Source: a virus
Virus record (IMG/VR): IMGVR_UViG_3300006914_000013
Location: 20,386 to 84,385 of that record
Length of the DNA stretch: 64,000 nucleotides
Strand: one strand, 5' to 3'
The notes beneath the pieces are model-generated. The model did no database searches. It was not told where the DNA came from and saw only the letters and a list, made by a program, of their open reading frames with translations. Position 1 is the first letter of the stretch, and the number at the start of each line of letters is the position of its first letter. A program made the translations under genes and the position numbers. This document shows positions 51,756 through 58,697 of this stretch, in pieces.

Positions 51756-52061
51756 CTACAACGCCTCGGCCGCCGCCTTCAAGGCCAGGCGCAGGTCCTG
51801 ATCCATGATGCGGCTCATGAAGTTGCACAGGTCGTAGTGCTGCATCAGCAGGGTGTTGGTCACTTCGGCGCCGGGGGCACCGAGCAGCAGCAGCTCGCCG
51901 TCGACCATCCGGTCCACGTCGTAGAAGGCGACATGGATCGCCGAGTAGCCCAGCTCGGTGGGCAGGCGCGGCAGCTCGGCCCACGCGATGCGCTGGCCCT
52001 TGGTGGTGTAGGTGCGGTGGGAATTGAAAGCGTGGATCTTGGGGGTGGCGGTGGTGGCCAT
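51756..52061 (-). CDS. Hypothetical protein, 101 aa
   Basis: The ATG at 52061 has AAGGAA seven bases upstream; in-frame Mets at 52103 and 52247 lack that. Residues 8-45 contain AFNSHRTYTTKGQRIAWAEL, a pattern seen in small phage proteins. It is the first gene of the long minus-strand accessory region. No family recognised. Confidence 0.6.
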   Translation of the reverse strand: MATTATPKIHAFNSHRTYTTKGQRIAWAELPRLPTELGYSAIHVAFYDVDRMVDGELLLLGAPGAEVTNTLLMQHYDLCNFMSRIMDQDLRLALKAAAEAL

Positions 52062-52655
52062 GGTCGTTTCCTTCGTGGGTGGGGCGGGGTTTGTCGCCTT
52101 CATAGGCCGTTGCCTCGAAATCGAGGCAATTTCGGCCGGGTAGAAGGTGGGTGAAAAAGGAATGGCGGTTTCGCGGGGCGGAAGCACCGGGGCGGATAAA
52201 TCGTCAAGGTGGCGCAAGGTAGGCGCTTGTAATGGCGGACGATTCATGAGTCGAAAAATCGCCTTCTACGTCAACGCCTCCGGGGGTGGTGGGGGCCATC
52301 CCCTGCTACCCGACGCTACCCGTTGATTTCTTTGGATATTTTTCGGATTTTGGCGAAGGGGTCGGGGGAAAATTGGAGAGCAAACTAGTGATCTAGTTTG
52401 GTTTTCAAACTAGACAACTAGATTTTTGTTGATTTTCCGGTCAACTTTTTAAAATGTTCGAAGCGGTTAAAAAAAGACGGAACCCGTACCGTCTATAAAA
52501 AATAAAAAATTATTTCTTTAATACAGAGGGCAAAGGGGCGCCTCCGGCCAGGTCCCCACGGCCTGCCGGTTCCAAAAATGGGCGGATTGATCCCTTCAAA
52601 GGTAGGGGGGCTTTCGCCCCCTGGAAAACGGGCCAAACGATCCGTTCATAGCTGA
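52062..52655. other. Intergenic region rich in A and T with short inverted repeats
   Basis: About 590 bases without a convincing gene. It holds CAAACTAG-TGAT-CTAGTTTG (52381-52400), another CAAACTAG at 52406 and ACAACTAG after it, suggesting an operator for a dimeric regulator; the resolvase terminator at 52469-52494; and a GGGGGC/GCCCCC hairpin near 52606-52621 just after the resolvase stop. It probably contains the promoter for the 13-gene stretch to its left. Confidence 0.6.
52469..52494 (-). terminator. Rho-independent terminator downstream of the resolvase
   Basis: Minus strand AGACGG, eight-base loop, CCGTCT, followed by seven T residues (52475-52469). It ends the resolvase transcript. 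The + strand also has A/T-rich sequence after the stem, so it may work in both directions. Confidence 0.75.
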
Positions 52656-53327
52656 TTAGGCTGGGGCCAGGTCCTTGGGCGCCATGCTCAACTTGATTTT
52701 CTGAACGGTGGTTTTCGAGCACTCGCAGACCTCGGCCACCTTGCGAATGGCCATGCCGGATTTCAGGCAGGCTTTCACCCTGGCGTGCAGGGCTTCGTCG
52801 GCCTTGCGCCCGGTGTACTTGCCTTCGATCCCTTTGGCTTTCTCGATGCCCTCGATCGTCCGGCGGCGCCGGTCCTCATAGTCCTTGCGCGCAATGGCCG
52901 CGAGCATGTCGAGCAACAGGTCGTTCATCGCCGAGAGCATCCAGCCAGTGAACGAGTGTTCGGCCTGCGGATTCATCAGCGGGTGCGAAGTCGGCAGATC
53001 GAGCGACACGATATGCAGGCCCTTGGATTTGATGACCCCGCGCAGAGTGTCCCAGTCGTTCTGGTTCAGCCTGCTGAGCCGGTCGATCTGTTCGCAGAGA
53101 ATCACGTCGCCGGGTTGGGAATCCTCCAGCAGCCGGAAAAGTTCCGGGCGGTTGAGTTTGGTCCCGGTTTCGTTCTCTGGGTAAAAAGTAGCGATCCGTT
53201 GGCCATAACTCTCGGCGAATGCAAGCAGCGCGCCTTTTGCGCGCATCGCGTCCTGGGCGATGGTCGATGCGCGCAGGTAGGCGCGAACCATGGGTGTGGG
53301 CGGCAATTTTGCCTCTTGAGCGCTCAT
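52656..53327 (-). CDS. Serine recombinase (resolvase/invertase family)
   Basis: 223 aa with AAGGAGG upstream. The catalytic serine is in YLRASTIAQ (S21), followed by ILCEQIDRLSRL near 75 and the E-helix region; the C-terminus has GKYTGRKADEALHARVKACL and an HTH of the Hin/Tn3 type (residues ~185-212). It most likely resolves plasmid multimers to monomers, supporting ParA-based inheritance. A set of inverted and direct repeats lies immediately upstream. Confidence 0.9.
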   Translation of the reverse strand: MSAQEAKLPPTPMVRAYLRASTIAQDAMRAKGALLAFAESYGQRIATFYPENETGTKLNRPELFRLLEDSQPGDVILCEQIDRLSRLNQNDWDTLRGVIKSKGLHIVSLDLPTSHPLMNPQAEHSFTGWMLSAMNDLLLDMLAAIARKDYEDRRRRTIEGIEKAKGIEGKYTGRKADEALHARVKACLKSGMAIRKVAEVCECSKTTVQKIKLSMAPKDLAPA

Positions 53328-53339
53328 AGCGCCTCCTTT

Positions 53340-53404
53340 GTACCAGTTAGAAGTGCCAGTTGATGTTGTACCGGTTAGAGTCGGTTATTTCCACTAACTG
53401 GTAC
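53340..53404. promoter_or_regulatory. res-like site of the serine recombinase
   Basis: GTACCAGTTAG (53340-53350), TGCCAGTTGATG (53354-53365), GTACCGGTTAG (53368-53378) and the inverse CTAACTGGTAC (53394-53404). The outer two are exact inverted repeats of 11 bp. This spacing of half-sites resembles Tn3-type res subsites. It begins 12 bases upstream of the recombinase start, so binding would also repress the gene. Confidence 0.7.
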
Positions 53405-53476
53405 GGAATACGGGGCGAAATTTTGGGCCAGCCCAGCCATGGCCATTGTTACCCCCGTAAACCGGGGGTTTCGGGT

Positions 53477-53800
53477 TTAGTCCCGTTGTTTGGCAAACGC
53501 CTTTCGGAAAGCGGCGCCCATCGCGGTTTTCGAGTTCGCCAGCCGTTCGGCCTTAATCCGGTCCTCGACCGGTTTCGCCCGACTGCGCTGGGCGTGCGCT
53601 TCCAGTTGCGCCACTTTCCGCGCCTGCCGGGCGCGCCAGGCCGATTGGTCGGCCGCTTCGACCTTGGAAAATTCGCGGCTCGCGAGTTGGGATTCCCACA
53701 AACTCTGGATAGACCGATCCCCCTGGGAATCGCCCCATATGCCGACCGTGCTGGAATAGTGGGCGCGATCAAGCGCGCCCTTCGAATCGTCGAAAGACAT
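53477..53800 (-). CDS. Hypothetical charged protein, 107 aa
   Basis: AAGGGG lies upstream of the ATG. A Ser/Asp-rich N-terminus and an Arg/Ala/Lys-rich helical C-terminus (ARQARKVAQLEAHAQRSRAK). No family recognised. The opposite strand also holds a long open frame, but it lacks a good start context. Confidence 0.55.
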   Translation of the reverse strand: MSFDDSKGALDRAHYSSTVGIWGDSQGDRSIQSLWESQLASREFSKVEAADQSAWRARQARKVAQLEAHAQRSRAKPVEDRIKAERLANSKTAMGAAFRKAFAKQRD

Positions 53801-53846
53801 ACGAACCCCTTCGCGCCCTGGGCGCGCAAAAATAGACAGGCACGCG

Positions 53847-53871
53847 AAAGCCCCCGGCTAGCGGGGGCTTT
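53847..53871. terminator. Bidirectional intrinsic terminator-like hairpin
   Basis: AAAGCCCCC, seven-base loop, GGGGGCTTT: a 9-bp stem with A and T flanks. It follows the stop of the 337-aa gene by 14 bases and is the likely end of that operon. Confidence 0.75.
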
Positions 53872-53884
53872 CCGTTTCGGCGTT

Positions 53885-54898
53885 TTACAGACCGGCTACG
53901 CGACGACCACGGCTAGCAGCCGCTTCCATGTCGCTTTCCTGTTCTGGCGTTACGCCTTGCGATTTCAGGTCGTCAAGGTGTTTAGCCGCGTCAAGCGCTT
54001 CACGGCTAGCCGTCCCGACACTAGCCAAGTCAGTTGGTTTGCCGTCAACGTGCGATTCCAGCGACTCAACAGCGCCCTCTTTATGCTCTTTATCCTCGGT
54101 TGCCGTCGCAATTTGCGCGGCCTTTTCAGCGCGCTCAATAGCGTTTTTAATCGTCGCCCGTGTGGTCGGCTCTAACGCCAGAATCGCGTCTATTGCGCCG
54201 TCTGGTGAATGCTTGAAAGCAGACGCGATAGACTTAGCCGCTTTCTGCGCGTCTGAATCAACCGTCTTTTCCTTTACAGGAACAGACGTAACTTCCAACT
54301 TTTTCCAGTCAACATAAAGGCCGTATTTATTCAGGTCGCGTTTCAACATGGCGACAATCGCCTCACGCGCATTTTTTGCCATGTTTCCCTTTTCTGCTAG
54401 GCACCATGTCGAGCTGGCCAGCGCTTCGGCCTTTTTCTGCGCGGCCTTGATACCGGCGGACACTACGCCACACAAAAGGCGAAAGTCAGTCAGCGACTCG
54501 ACTACAAAAAACGCTTCCTTTGCCGCCAGTTTGGCGACTGCGCAGGCGTCAACTTCGGCCTGAGAACCCCCCTCGAATAGCGCGCTTTCCAGCGTATCGA
54601 ATTCACCATAAAGCGCTTTCGCTTTTTCAGTCAGCTCCACCATAAGGTGCGCAGTGATAGGCGTTTTGAGCGCGACGGCAATACCCGCGACAGACGCCAC
54701 TTTATCCGCGACGACATGCCAGATATTTTGCCCGACATCTTTAAGAGCGACAGCGCCCTCAATGTCACCAGCGGACTCAACTTTAGTCAGCAACTTGCGC
54801 CACTCTTTAGAGTCAACGGCACGCGCAACCACAAGATCAATAAGATCCTGAGAATAACCGCCAGTCAGGTCAACTTTTACAGATTTAGAATTTTTCAT
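53885..54898 (-). CDS. Unknown Ala/Lys-rich helical protein, 337 aa
   Basis: A start with GGAG nine bases upstream. It is helical and Ala/Lys/Glu/Asp-rich (AIERAEKAAQIATATEDKEH), without Trp/Cys clusters or catalytic motifs. Codon choice is richer in A and T than in the neighbouring genes. An upstream 45-aa membrane peptide is translationally coupled (ATGA). Possible roles include a scaffold or a DNA/membrane adaptor; nothing decides between them. Confidence 0.75.
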   Translation of the reverse strand: MKNSKSVKVDLTGGYSQDLIDLVVARAVDSKEWRKLLTKVESAGDIEGAVALKDVGQNIWHVVADKVASVAGIAVALKTPITAHLMVELTEKAKALYGEFDTLESALFEGGSQAEVDACAVAKLAAKEAFFVVESLTDFRLLCGVVSAGIKAAQKKAEALASSTWCLAEKGNMAKNAREAIVAMLKRDLNKYGLYVDWKKLEVTSVPVKEKTVDSDAQKAAKSIASAFKHSPDGAIDAILALEPTTRATIKNAIERAEKAAQIATATEDKEHKEGAVESLESHVDGKPTDLASVGTASREALDAAKHLDDLKSQGVTPEQESDMEAAASRGRRVAGL

Positions 54899-55032
54899 TT
54901 TGTGATACTCCGGGACTGTAACGACAGAGCGTCTGTAATCTTGCCAATGCTAGCGCTAACACCAGCGCCCACCTGTACCGCCAACATGGCAGTGATAGCG
55001 AGCACAACTAAAGAGGCGATGATATGGCGCAT
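54895..55032 (-). CDS. 45-aa membrane peptide coupled to the 337-aa protein
   Basis: MRHIIASLVVLAITAMLAVQ is a single transmembrane or signal-like helix, followed by a short Gly/Ser/Ala segment and the end SRSITK. GGAG lies eight bases upstream of the ATG, the same spacing and sequence (GGAGTATC) as for the downstream gene. Its stop overlaps the next ATG (ATGA). It is too short for routine ORF calling but has every sign of a real coding unit. It could also work as a leader peptide. Confidence 0.7.
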   Translation of the reverse strand: MRHIIASLVVLAITAMLAVQVGAGVSASIGKITDALSLQSRSITK

Positions 55033-55088
55033 AACAGATACTCCGTGTTAGGTGTGGGCAAAGGCGCTGCGCCTCGACATCCACAAAA

Positions 55089-55105
55089 CGCGACATTTTG
55101 TCGCG
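55089..55105. terminator. Attenuator-like hairpin in the leader of the 45-aa gene
   Basis: CGCGACA-TTT-TGTCGCG; on the minus strand it is followed by TTTTGT (55088 onward), and on the plus strand by a T run. It lies between the -10 box and the gene start, so it could terminate early transcripts. Confidence 0.5.
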
Positions 55106-55221
55106 CATTTTTTGCTAGGCGAGCTTTCCCCCTGGGCCACTTGCGCGGCTCACTGGGCGCGCCCCCCTGCGGGGGCGACTCGACTAGCAGCTACTTTTTA
55201 AAGAACGGGTACTACACTGAA

Positions 55222-55227
55222 ATTATA
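55222..55227 (-). promoter_or_regulatory. Perfect -10 box (TATAAT) upstream of the 45-aa gene
   Basis: On the minus strand TATAAT at 55227-55222, with no good -35 hexamer at the right distance, so the promoter may need an activator. GTACC half-sites lie on both sides (55211 and 55241). A ~180-base leader with two hairpins separates it from the gene. Confidence 0.5.
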
Positions 55228-55439
55228 GACGATAGCCAATCTGGTACACGGTTTTATCAATAATATTATTGCATAGCCTATATAACCAACAATACGCACC
55301 ATGTAAGAGCATGTAGACCTGGAAATAAACATGCCAATAAGCCTGGCAATGGACCCCGACCACACTTTTTCCCGACGAACGGCTGCCTGGCCCTAACCTT
55401 AGACCCCCTTTCCATACCCAACCCCCCCAAAATCCCAGC

Positions 55440-55452
55440 GGTACAGTGTACC
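55440..55452. promoter_or_regulatory. GGTAC-AGT-GTACC operator-like element
   Basis: It shares AGCGGTAC-(A/T)-GTGTACCA with the element upstream of parA (minus orientation there, 37535-37547). Single half-sites GTACAC recur at 55242 and 55532. The two full copies suggest a common regulator of partition and of the divergent operons. Confidence 0.55.
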
Positions 55453-55896
55453 AGGCCCCCGAAACCGCCCAATCCACCGGAAAATACCGTGCCAACTAAC
55501 GCAACACGTTAACCCACGCTGTAGCCCATAATGGTACACACCCCCACCCCGAAAATGCCCACCCCCGGCATTGCCCAGGGCGTCACTGGTGCCTCCCACC
55601 CCGCCCGTGCTAACGTCGCCGTAACGGGTCCAGTGCATTGGCAGATCGCTGCTCCCGTCGAGCCGCCCGCTGGCTTTCCGGGACAGCGGGCAGCTCACCC
55701 TCCCCGAACACCACCGCCCCAAAAACACCCCCAGCCCCCTATTCCAGCGCCCCCAGCCCGCGTGCTACCGTGCGCCGACGCTGCCGTTTGCCTGACCCCA
55801 CCCCAGGCAGGTACGTCCCGGGCGGCCGTGTCGATGCCCTCACCGTCGACACAGGCCCCCACCTATTCGCACCACCATCCGCAAGGAGCGCCGCCG

Positions 55897-56208
55897 ATGT
55901 CTGCCAGCCATTCCCTCGACGCCGAAATTGCCGGCGCCGGTCGCCCCGACCTCAGTACCCGCCAAGGCCGCGCCACCCACCGCACGCACGTCCTGTCGAC
56001 GGTCGTGCGGCGCATGCAGGTCCTCGACCGCCTGACCCCGGCCGACGCCATGGGCTTGTTCCCCGCCATCCTCAAGCACCTGTATGCCCTGCACGCCATC
56101 GGCCTGCTGACCGACACCGAACTGCGGCTGGGCTTCGCCGACCTGCGCCGCACCTACGCCCGCGAGCAGCCGACGCTGGTGGATCTACTGCCTGAAAAGG
56201 ACGCCTGA
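55897..56208 (+). CDS. Array protein 1: small helical protein, 103 aa
   Basis: The ATG at 55897 has AAGGAG eight bases upstream; the frame is open much further but the preceding text is Pro-rich and unlikely to be coding. The core VRRMQVLDRLTPADAMGLFP then HAIGLLTDTELRLGFADLRR then T-Y-A-R-E-Q-P is shared with array protein 2. All helix, no catalytic residues seen. First gene of a nine-gene coupled run. Confidence 0.75.
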   Translation: MSASHSLDAEIAGAGRPDLSTRQGRATHRTHVLSTVVRRMQVLDRLTPADAMGLFPAILKHLYALHAIGLLTDTELRLGFADLRRTYAREQPTLVDLLPEKDA

Positions 56209-56210
56209 CC

Positions 56211-56516
56211 ATGGCCACCACCGAAACCCTCGACGAAGCCATCAACCGCCTGCACCTGCCGGACCTGACCGACGCCCAGGCCACCGCCGACTACCGCGCC
56301 GCCGTGCTGGTGGCGATCGTCCGCCAGTTGCAGGTCCTGCACCTGCGCCCGGCCGACGCCGCCCTGCACCTGCACACGCGGATCGTCAAACACCTGGAAG
56401 CGCTATGGGGCATTGGCCTGCTGACCGACGAACGCTTCCAGCTCGGCCTTGCCGACCTGACCCGCGCCTACGAGCGTGAACACCCCGGACTGCTGGAGAG
56501 CGCCCGCCATGGCTAA
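56211..56516 (+). CDS. Array protein 2: paralogue of protein 1, 101 aa
   Basis: Two bases after the previous stop. Shared features with protein 1: L-P-D-L-T start, V-R-Q-L-Q-V-L, R-P-A-D-A-A, KHLEALWGIGLLTDERFQLG, L-A-D-L-T-R-A-Y-E-R-E-H-P. About half of the core positions are identical by eye. A clear tandem duplication that has since diverged. Confidence 0.78.
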   Translation: MATTETLDEAINRLHLPDLTDAQATADYRAAVLVAIVRQLQVLHLRPADAALHLHTRIVKHLEALWGIGLLTDERFQLGLADLTRAYEREHPGLLESARHG

Positions 56517-56868
56517 CGTCACCCCCGGGCAACGCGCCGCGCTGGATGCGCTGATCCAGCACCTGTCCGACCCGCGCCCCGACCTCCACACCGACCGTGG
56601 CCGCCTCGACTACCGCGACCTGCTGCTGGCACAGAACGCCCGCGCCCTGTGTGACCTGCAGGAACTGAACCCGGACGCGGCGGTGTTCCTCTACCACCTG
56701 GCGTGCGAGCGCTTGCGTGAGTTGTTGACCATGCAGCTGCTCAGCGAGGCCCGCGCCAAAGACCTGATCGGCGAGCTGGTCACGCTCTACGGGGGGTACC
56801 GCCCCGAGCTGCTGCCGCGCATCCTGACCGAAGCCAAACACAATACGGAAGGGACTCTAGATGCCTGA
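56509..56868 (+). CDS. Array protein 3: diverged paralogue, 119 aa
   Basis: The ATG at 56509 overlaps the end of gene 2 by 8 nt. It retains R-P-D-L-H-T, D-Y-R-D-L-L-L, the L-N-P-D-A-A segment and the C-terminal LRELLTMQLLSEARAKDLIG with an Y-x4-P-E-L-L end, aligned with proteins 1 and 2. The longer frame to 56476 is disfavoured. Confidence 0.72.
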   Translation: MANVTPGQRAALDALIQHLSDPRPDLHTDRGRLDYRDLLLAQNARALCDLQELNPDAAVFLYHLACERLRELLTMQLLSEARAKDLIGELVTLYGGYRPELLPRILTEAKHNTEGTLDA

Positions 56869-57169
56869 AATGACCCTGACCCTCGATTCCCCGCAACTGG
56901 TCGCACTGTCCGCCTTTGGCGCACGCTTCCACGCTTACGCCGACCTCAAAGACCCGCTGTTGGCCATCACCGAAGCCGCCCGCCTCAAGGGCCGGTTGGA
57001 GGTGCTGGTGCAGCTGGAGCTGTACACCCCCGAGGAAGGCCTAAAGGCCCGGCAGATGATCGACTTGCTGCTGGCCTCGATCCTCGAAACCTACCTCGAC
57101 GAGCGTTATGACACCGCCCCGGTGCGCGGCCTGCTGACGACCCAGCACGACCATGTGAAGGGCTTCTGA
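56861..57169 (+). CDS. Array protein 4: small helical protein, 102 aa
   Basis: Overlaps gene 3 by 8 nt. The centre LKGRLEVLVQLELYTPEEGL followed by K-A-R-Q-M-I-D-L-L-L resembles the helix-turn-helix-like core of the array but much diverged. Helical throughout. Confidence 0.68.
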   Translation: MPEMTLTLDSPQLVALSAFGARFHAYADLKDPLLAITEAARLKGRLEVLVQLELYTPEEGLKARQMIDLLLASILETYLDERYDTAPVRGLLTTQHDHVKGF

Positions 57170-57170
57170 C

Positions 57171-57497
57171 ATGCCGGAATACACCCAACACGAACTGAAC
57201 CAGCTGCACGCCATCGCTCGACAGCAGATCCGCTTTGTCACCATGGCCCAAGACGCCCAGGCGGCGAGCAACCGGCGTTTCAATGTCCTCGGGGTGTTCC
57301 AGGGCTTGGTGCTCTGCGGCGCGCTGACCGACGAGCAGGCCCACGCGCTGGTGGTCGAACTGCAACAGACCACCGTGGGCCGGATCGACGAACTGACCCA
57401 GCAGGTGCTGCACGACACCTTGGCGCCAGGCGGCGTGCATTGCACCGGCCACGTCGACTACGACCCGAGCAGCCGCAAGCCGGAGGGGAAGCCATGA
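57171..57497 (+). CDS. Array protein 5: small helical protein, 108 aa
   Basis: One base after the previous stop. The core FQGLVLCGALTDEQAHALVV matches the G-x-L-T-D-E-x-x-x-L motif of the array. The C-terminal 30 residues are an unrelated, polar tail with a CTGHVDYDP segment. Confidence 0.68.
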   Translation: MPEYTQHELNQLHAIARQQIRFVTMAQDAQAASNRRFNVLGVFQGLVLCGALTDEQAHALVVELQQTTVGRIDELTQQVLHDTLAPGGVHCTGHVDYDPSSRKPEGKP

Positions 57498-57760
57498 GTG
57501 ATATTTTCCCCGGGGCGCGGCTGTTCCAGATCAAGGCCACCCACGGCGTGCCGCTGGACATCACACTGGACCTCCTGTTCAGCCGCCACCTGCGCGTGGA
57601 CTGGCAGGGCTTCGTCGACGAAGCGCGGCGCAACCACTGGTGGGACTTCCAGACCCTGGACGTGGTGCAGAACGCCTTGGCCGAGGTGCTGGACCACACG
57701 GACCAGCAGGCCATCCTGCTGCGGCTCAAGCGCTACATGCTGGAGAACCGACTGCCATGA
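57494..57760 (+). CDS. Array protein 6: small Trp-containing protein, 88 aa
   Basis: The ATG overlaps the previous stop (ATGA). The start FPGARLFQIKATHGVPLDIT and the WWDFQTLDVVQNALAEVLDH helix differ from the paralogue core, so this is a different protein inserted in, or far diverged within, the array. Confidence 0.68.
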   Translation: MSDIFPGARLFQIKATHGVPLDITLDLLFSRHLRVDWQGFVDEARRNHWWDFQTLDVVQNALAEVLDHTDQQAILLRLKRYMLENRLP

Positions 57761-58155
57761 CCCCCCTTGAAGACATCATTAACCGCAACATCGCCGCCAT
57801 CCTCGACGCCTTGCAGGCGCGGTTCGAAGCCCGGCCGCTCGACCCCGAGTTGCAGGCGTTGTTCGAACTTGCCGCGACCTCGGTGAGCCTGGTGTTCCCG
57901 GCCAACGCCGAGCAGGCCACCGAAGAACAGCGCGCCGGCTACGTGGCCAGCCTGAAAGCGCGGATGGACTCGCTGGGGCCGCTGTTCCGCTCCAGCCGCG
58001 ACCCGGCCCGCGCCCTGCGCAGCCTGGTGATCTGCTGGCACTGCATTGACCGGCTGGAGCAGGCGCAGTACCTCGACCGCGAGCAAGGTAACGCCATGAA
58101 GGGCGAGGTGCTGGCGCATTACGCGGTGTACGCGCCGATTGAGCCGCCGCAATGA
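57757..58155 (+). CDS. Array protein 7: helical protein, 132 aa
   Basis: ATGA overlap at the start. A longer helical N-terminal part (LDALQARFEARPLDPELQAL), then CIDRLEQAQYLDREQGNAMK, which keeps the spacing of the array core, and the end Y-A-V-Y-A-P-I. Confidence 0.68.
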   Translation: MTPLEDIINRNIAAILDALQARFEARPLDPELQALFELAATSVSLVFPANAEQATEEQRAGYVASLKARMDSLGPLFRSSRDPARALRSLVICWHCIDRLEQAQYLDREQGNAMKGEVLAHYAVYAPIEPPQ

Positions 58156-58394
58156 CCGCCGAGCCCGACCGTGGCCCGGTCTACACCGCGCTGCTGGAAC
58201 ACCTCGACCACCTGCTCGACCACCTGCTGCCGCTGGCCAGCGACGACGGCGCGTTTCAGATCCTCACCGCCGGCCGCGCTACGGTGCGCAGCCTGTACGG
58301 CCAGGGGTTGCTCGACGACGCCGAGGCCGAGGCCCTGATGGATCGCGTGCATGGTGCCTACCGCAATCACAGCCCCGGAGGCTTCCTGCAATGA
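58152..58394 (+). CDS. Array protein 8: small helical protein, 80 aa
   Basis: ATGA overlap at the start. His/Leu/Asp repeats near the N-terminus (LLEHLDHLLDHLLPLASDDG), then VRSLYGQGLLDDAEAEALMD and V-H-G-A-Y-R-N-H-S-P, closely following the core motif of proteins 1 and 2. Confidence 0.7.
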   Translation: MTAEPDRGPVYTALLEHLDHLLDHLLPLASDDGAFQILTAGRATVRSLYGQGLLDDAEAEALMDRVHGAYRNHSPGGFLQ

Positions 58395-58654
58395 CCCACA
58401 AAGAACTCCAGCAACAGACCCTGGGCAACCTGCGCCGCGGCCTGTTGTTCCTCCACGACAGCAGCGAGGAAGCCGCCATGCTGGTGATCGGCATGCACAT
58501 CACCGCGCTGGGTGTGCTGCGCCGCCACAAGTACCTGACCGTCGATGAACTGATGGAGGAAATGCGCACGCTCTATGTGGCCGTCGAAGAGACGCACCCG
58601 GGTAAGTGGGAAGCGTTCGGCGGGCCGCGCCTGCCCGACACCTTGAAGGCCTGA
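58391..58654 (+). CDS. Array protein 9: small helical protein, 87 aa
   Basis: ATGA overlap at the start. The core LGVLRRHKYLTVDELMEEMR followed by T-L-Y-V-A-V-E-E-T-H-P fits the array motif. Last of the coupled run; a 43-base gap follows. Confidence 0.7.
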   Translation: MTHKELQQQTLGNLRRGLLFLHDSSEEAAMLVIGMHITALGVLRRHKYLTVDELMEEMRTLYVAVEETHPGKWEAFGGPRLPDTLKA

Positions 58655-58697
58655 CCTACACTAAAAGGGGTCAGCCACCAAAAAGTGAAGACCCCCG

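Larger units (their letters stand above)
55033..55896. other. Noncoding region between divergent operons
   Basis: About 860 bases. The left part (55045-55260) is the leader and promoter of the minus-strand operon, with hairpins at 55089-55105 and 55161-55176. The right part (about 55330-55800) is strikingly poor in G on the + strand, with many C-runs, and has no plausible gene: its frames translate to Pro-rich text. It contains a copy of the GGTAC-N3-GTACC element at 55440. The promoter for the array to the right must lie here, but I cannot place it. Confidence 0.65.

Noticed and set aside
52510-52722. 70-codon minus-strand frame overlapping the resolvase end
   Set aside because: It starts inside the recombinase gene, crosses a hairpin and has no ribosome-binding site.
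53360-54175. 271-codon + strand frame across the res site and two minus-strand genes
   Set aside because: No good start, crosses a terminator hairpin, and lies antisense to genes with strong ribosome-binding sites.
55531-55896. N-terminal extension of array protein 1 back to 55531
   Set aside because: The text is Pro/Ala/His low complexity from C-rich DNA, and the ATG at 55897 has a strong AAGGAG site.
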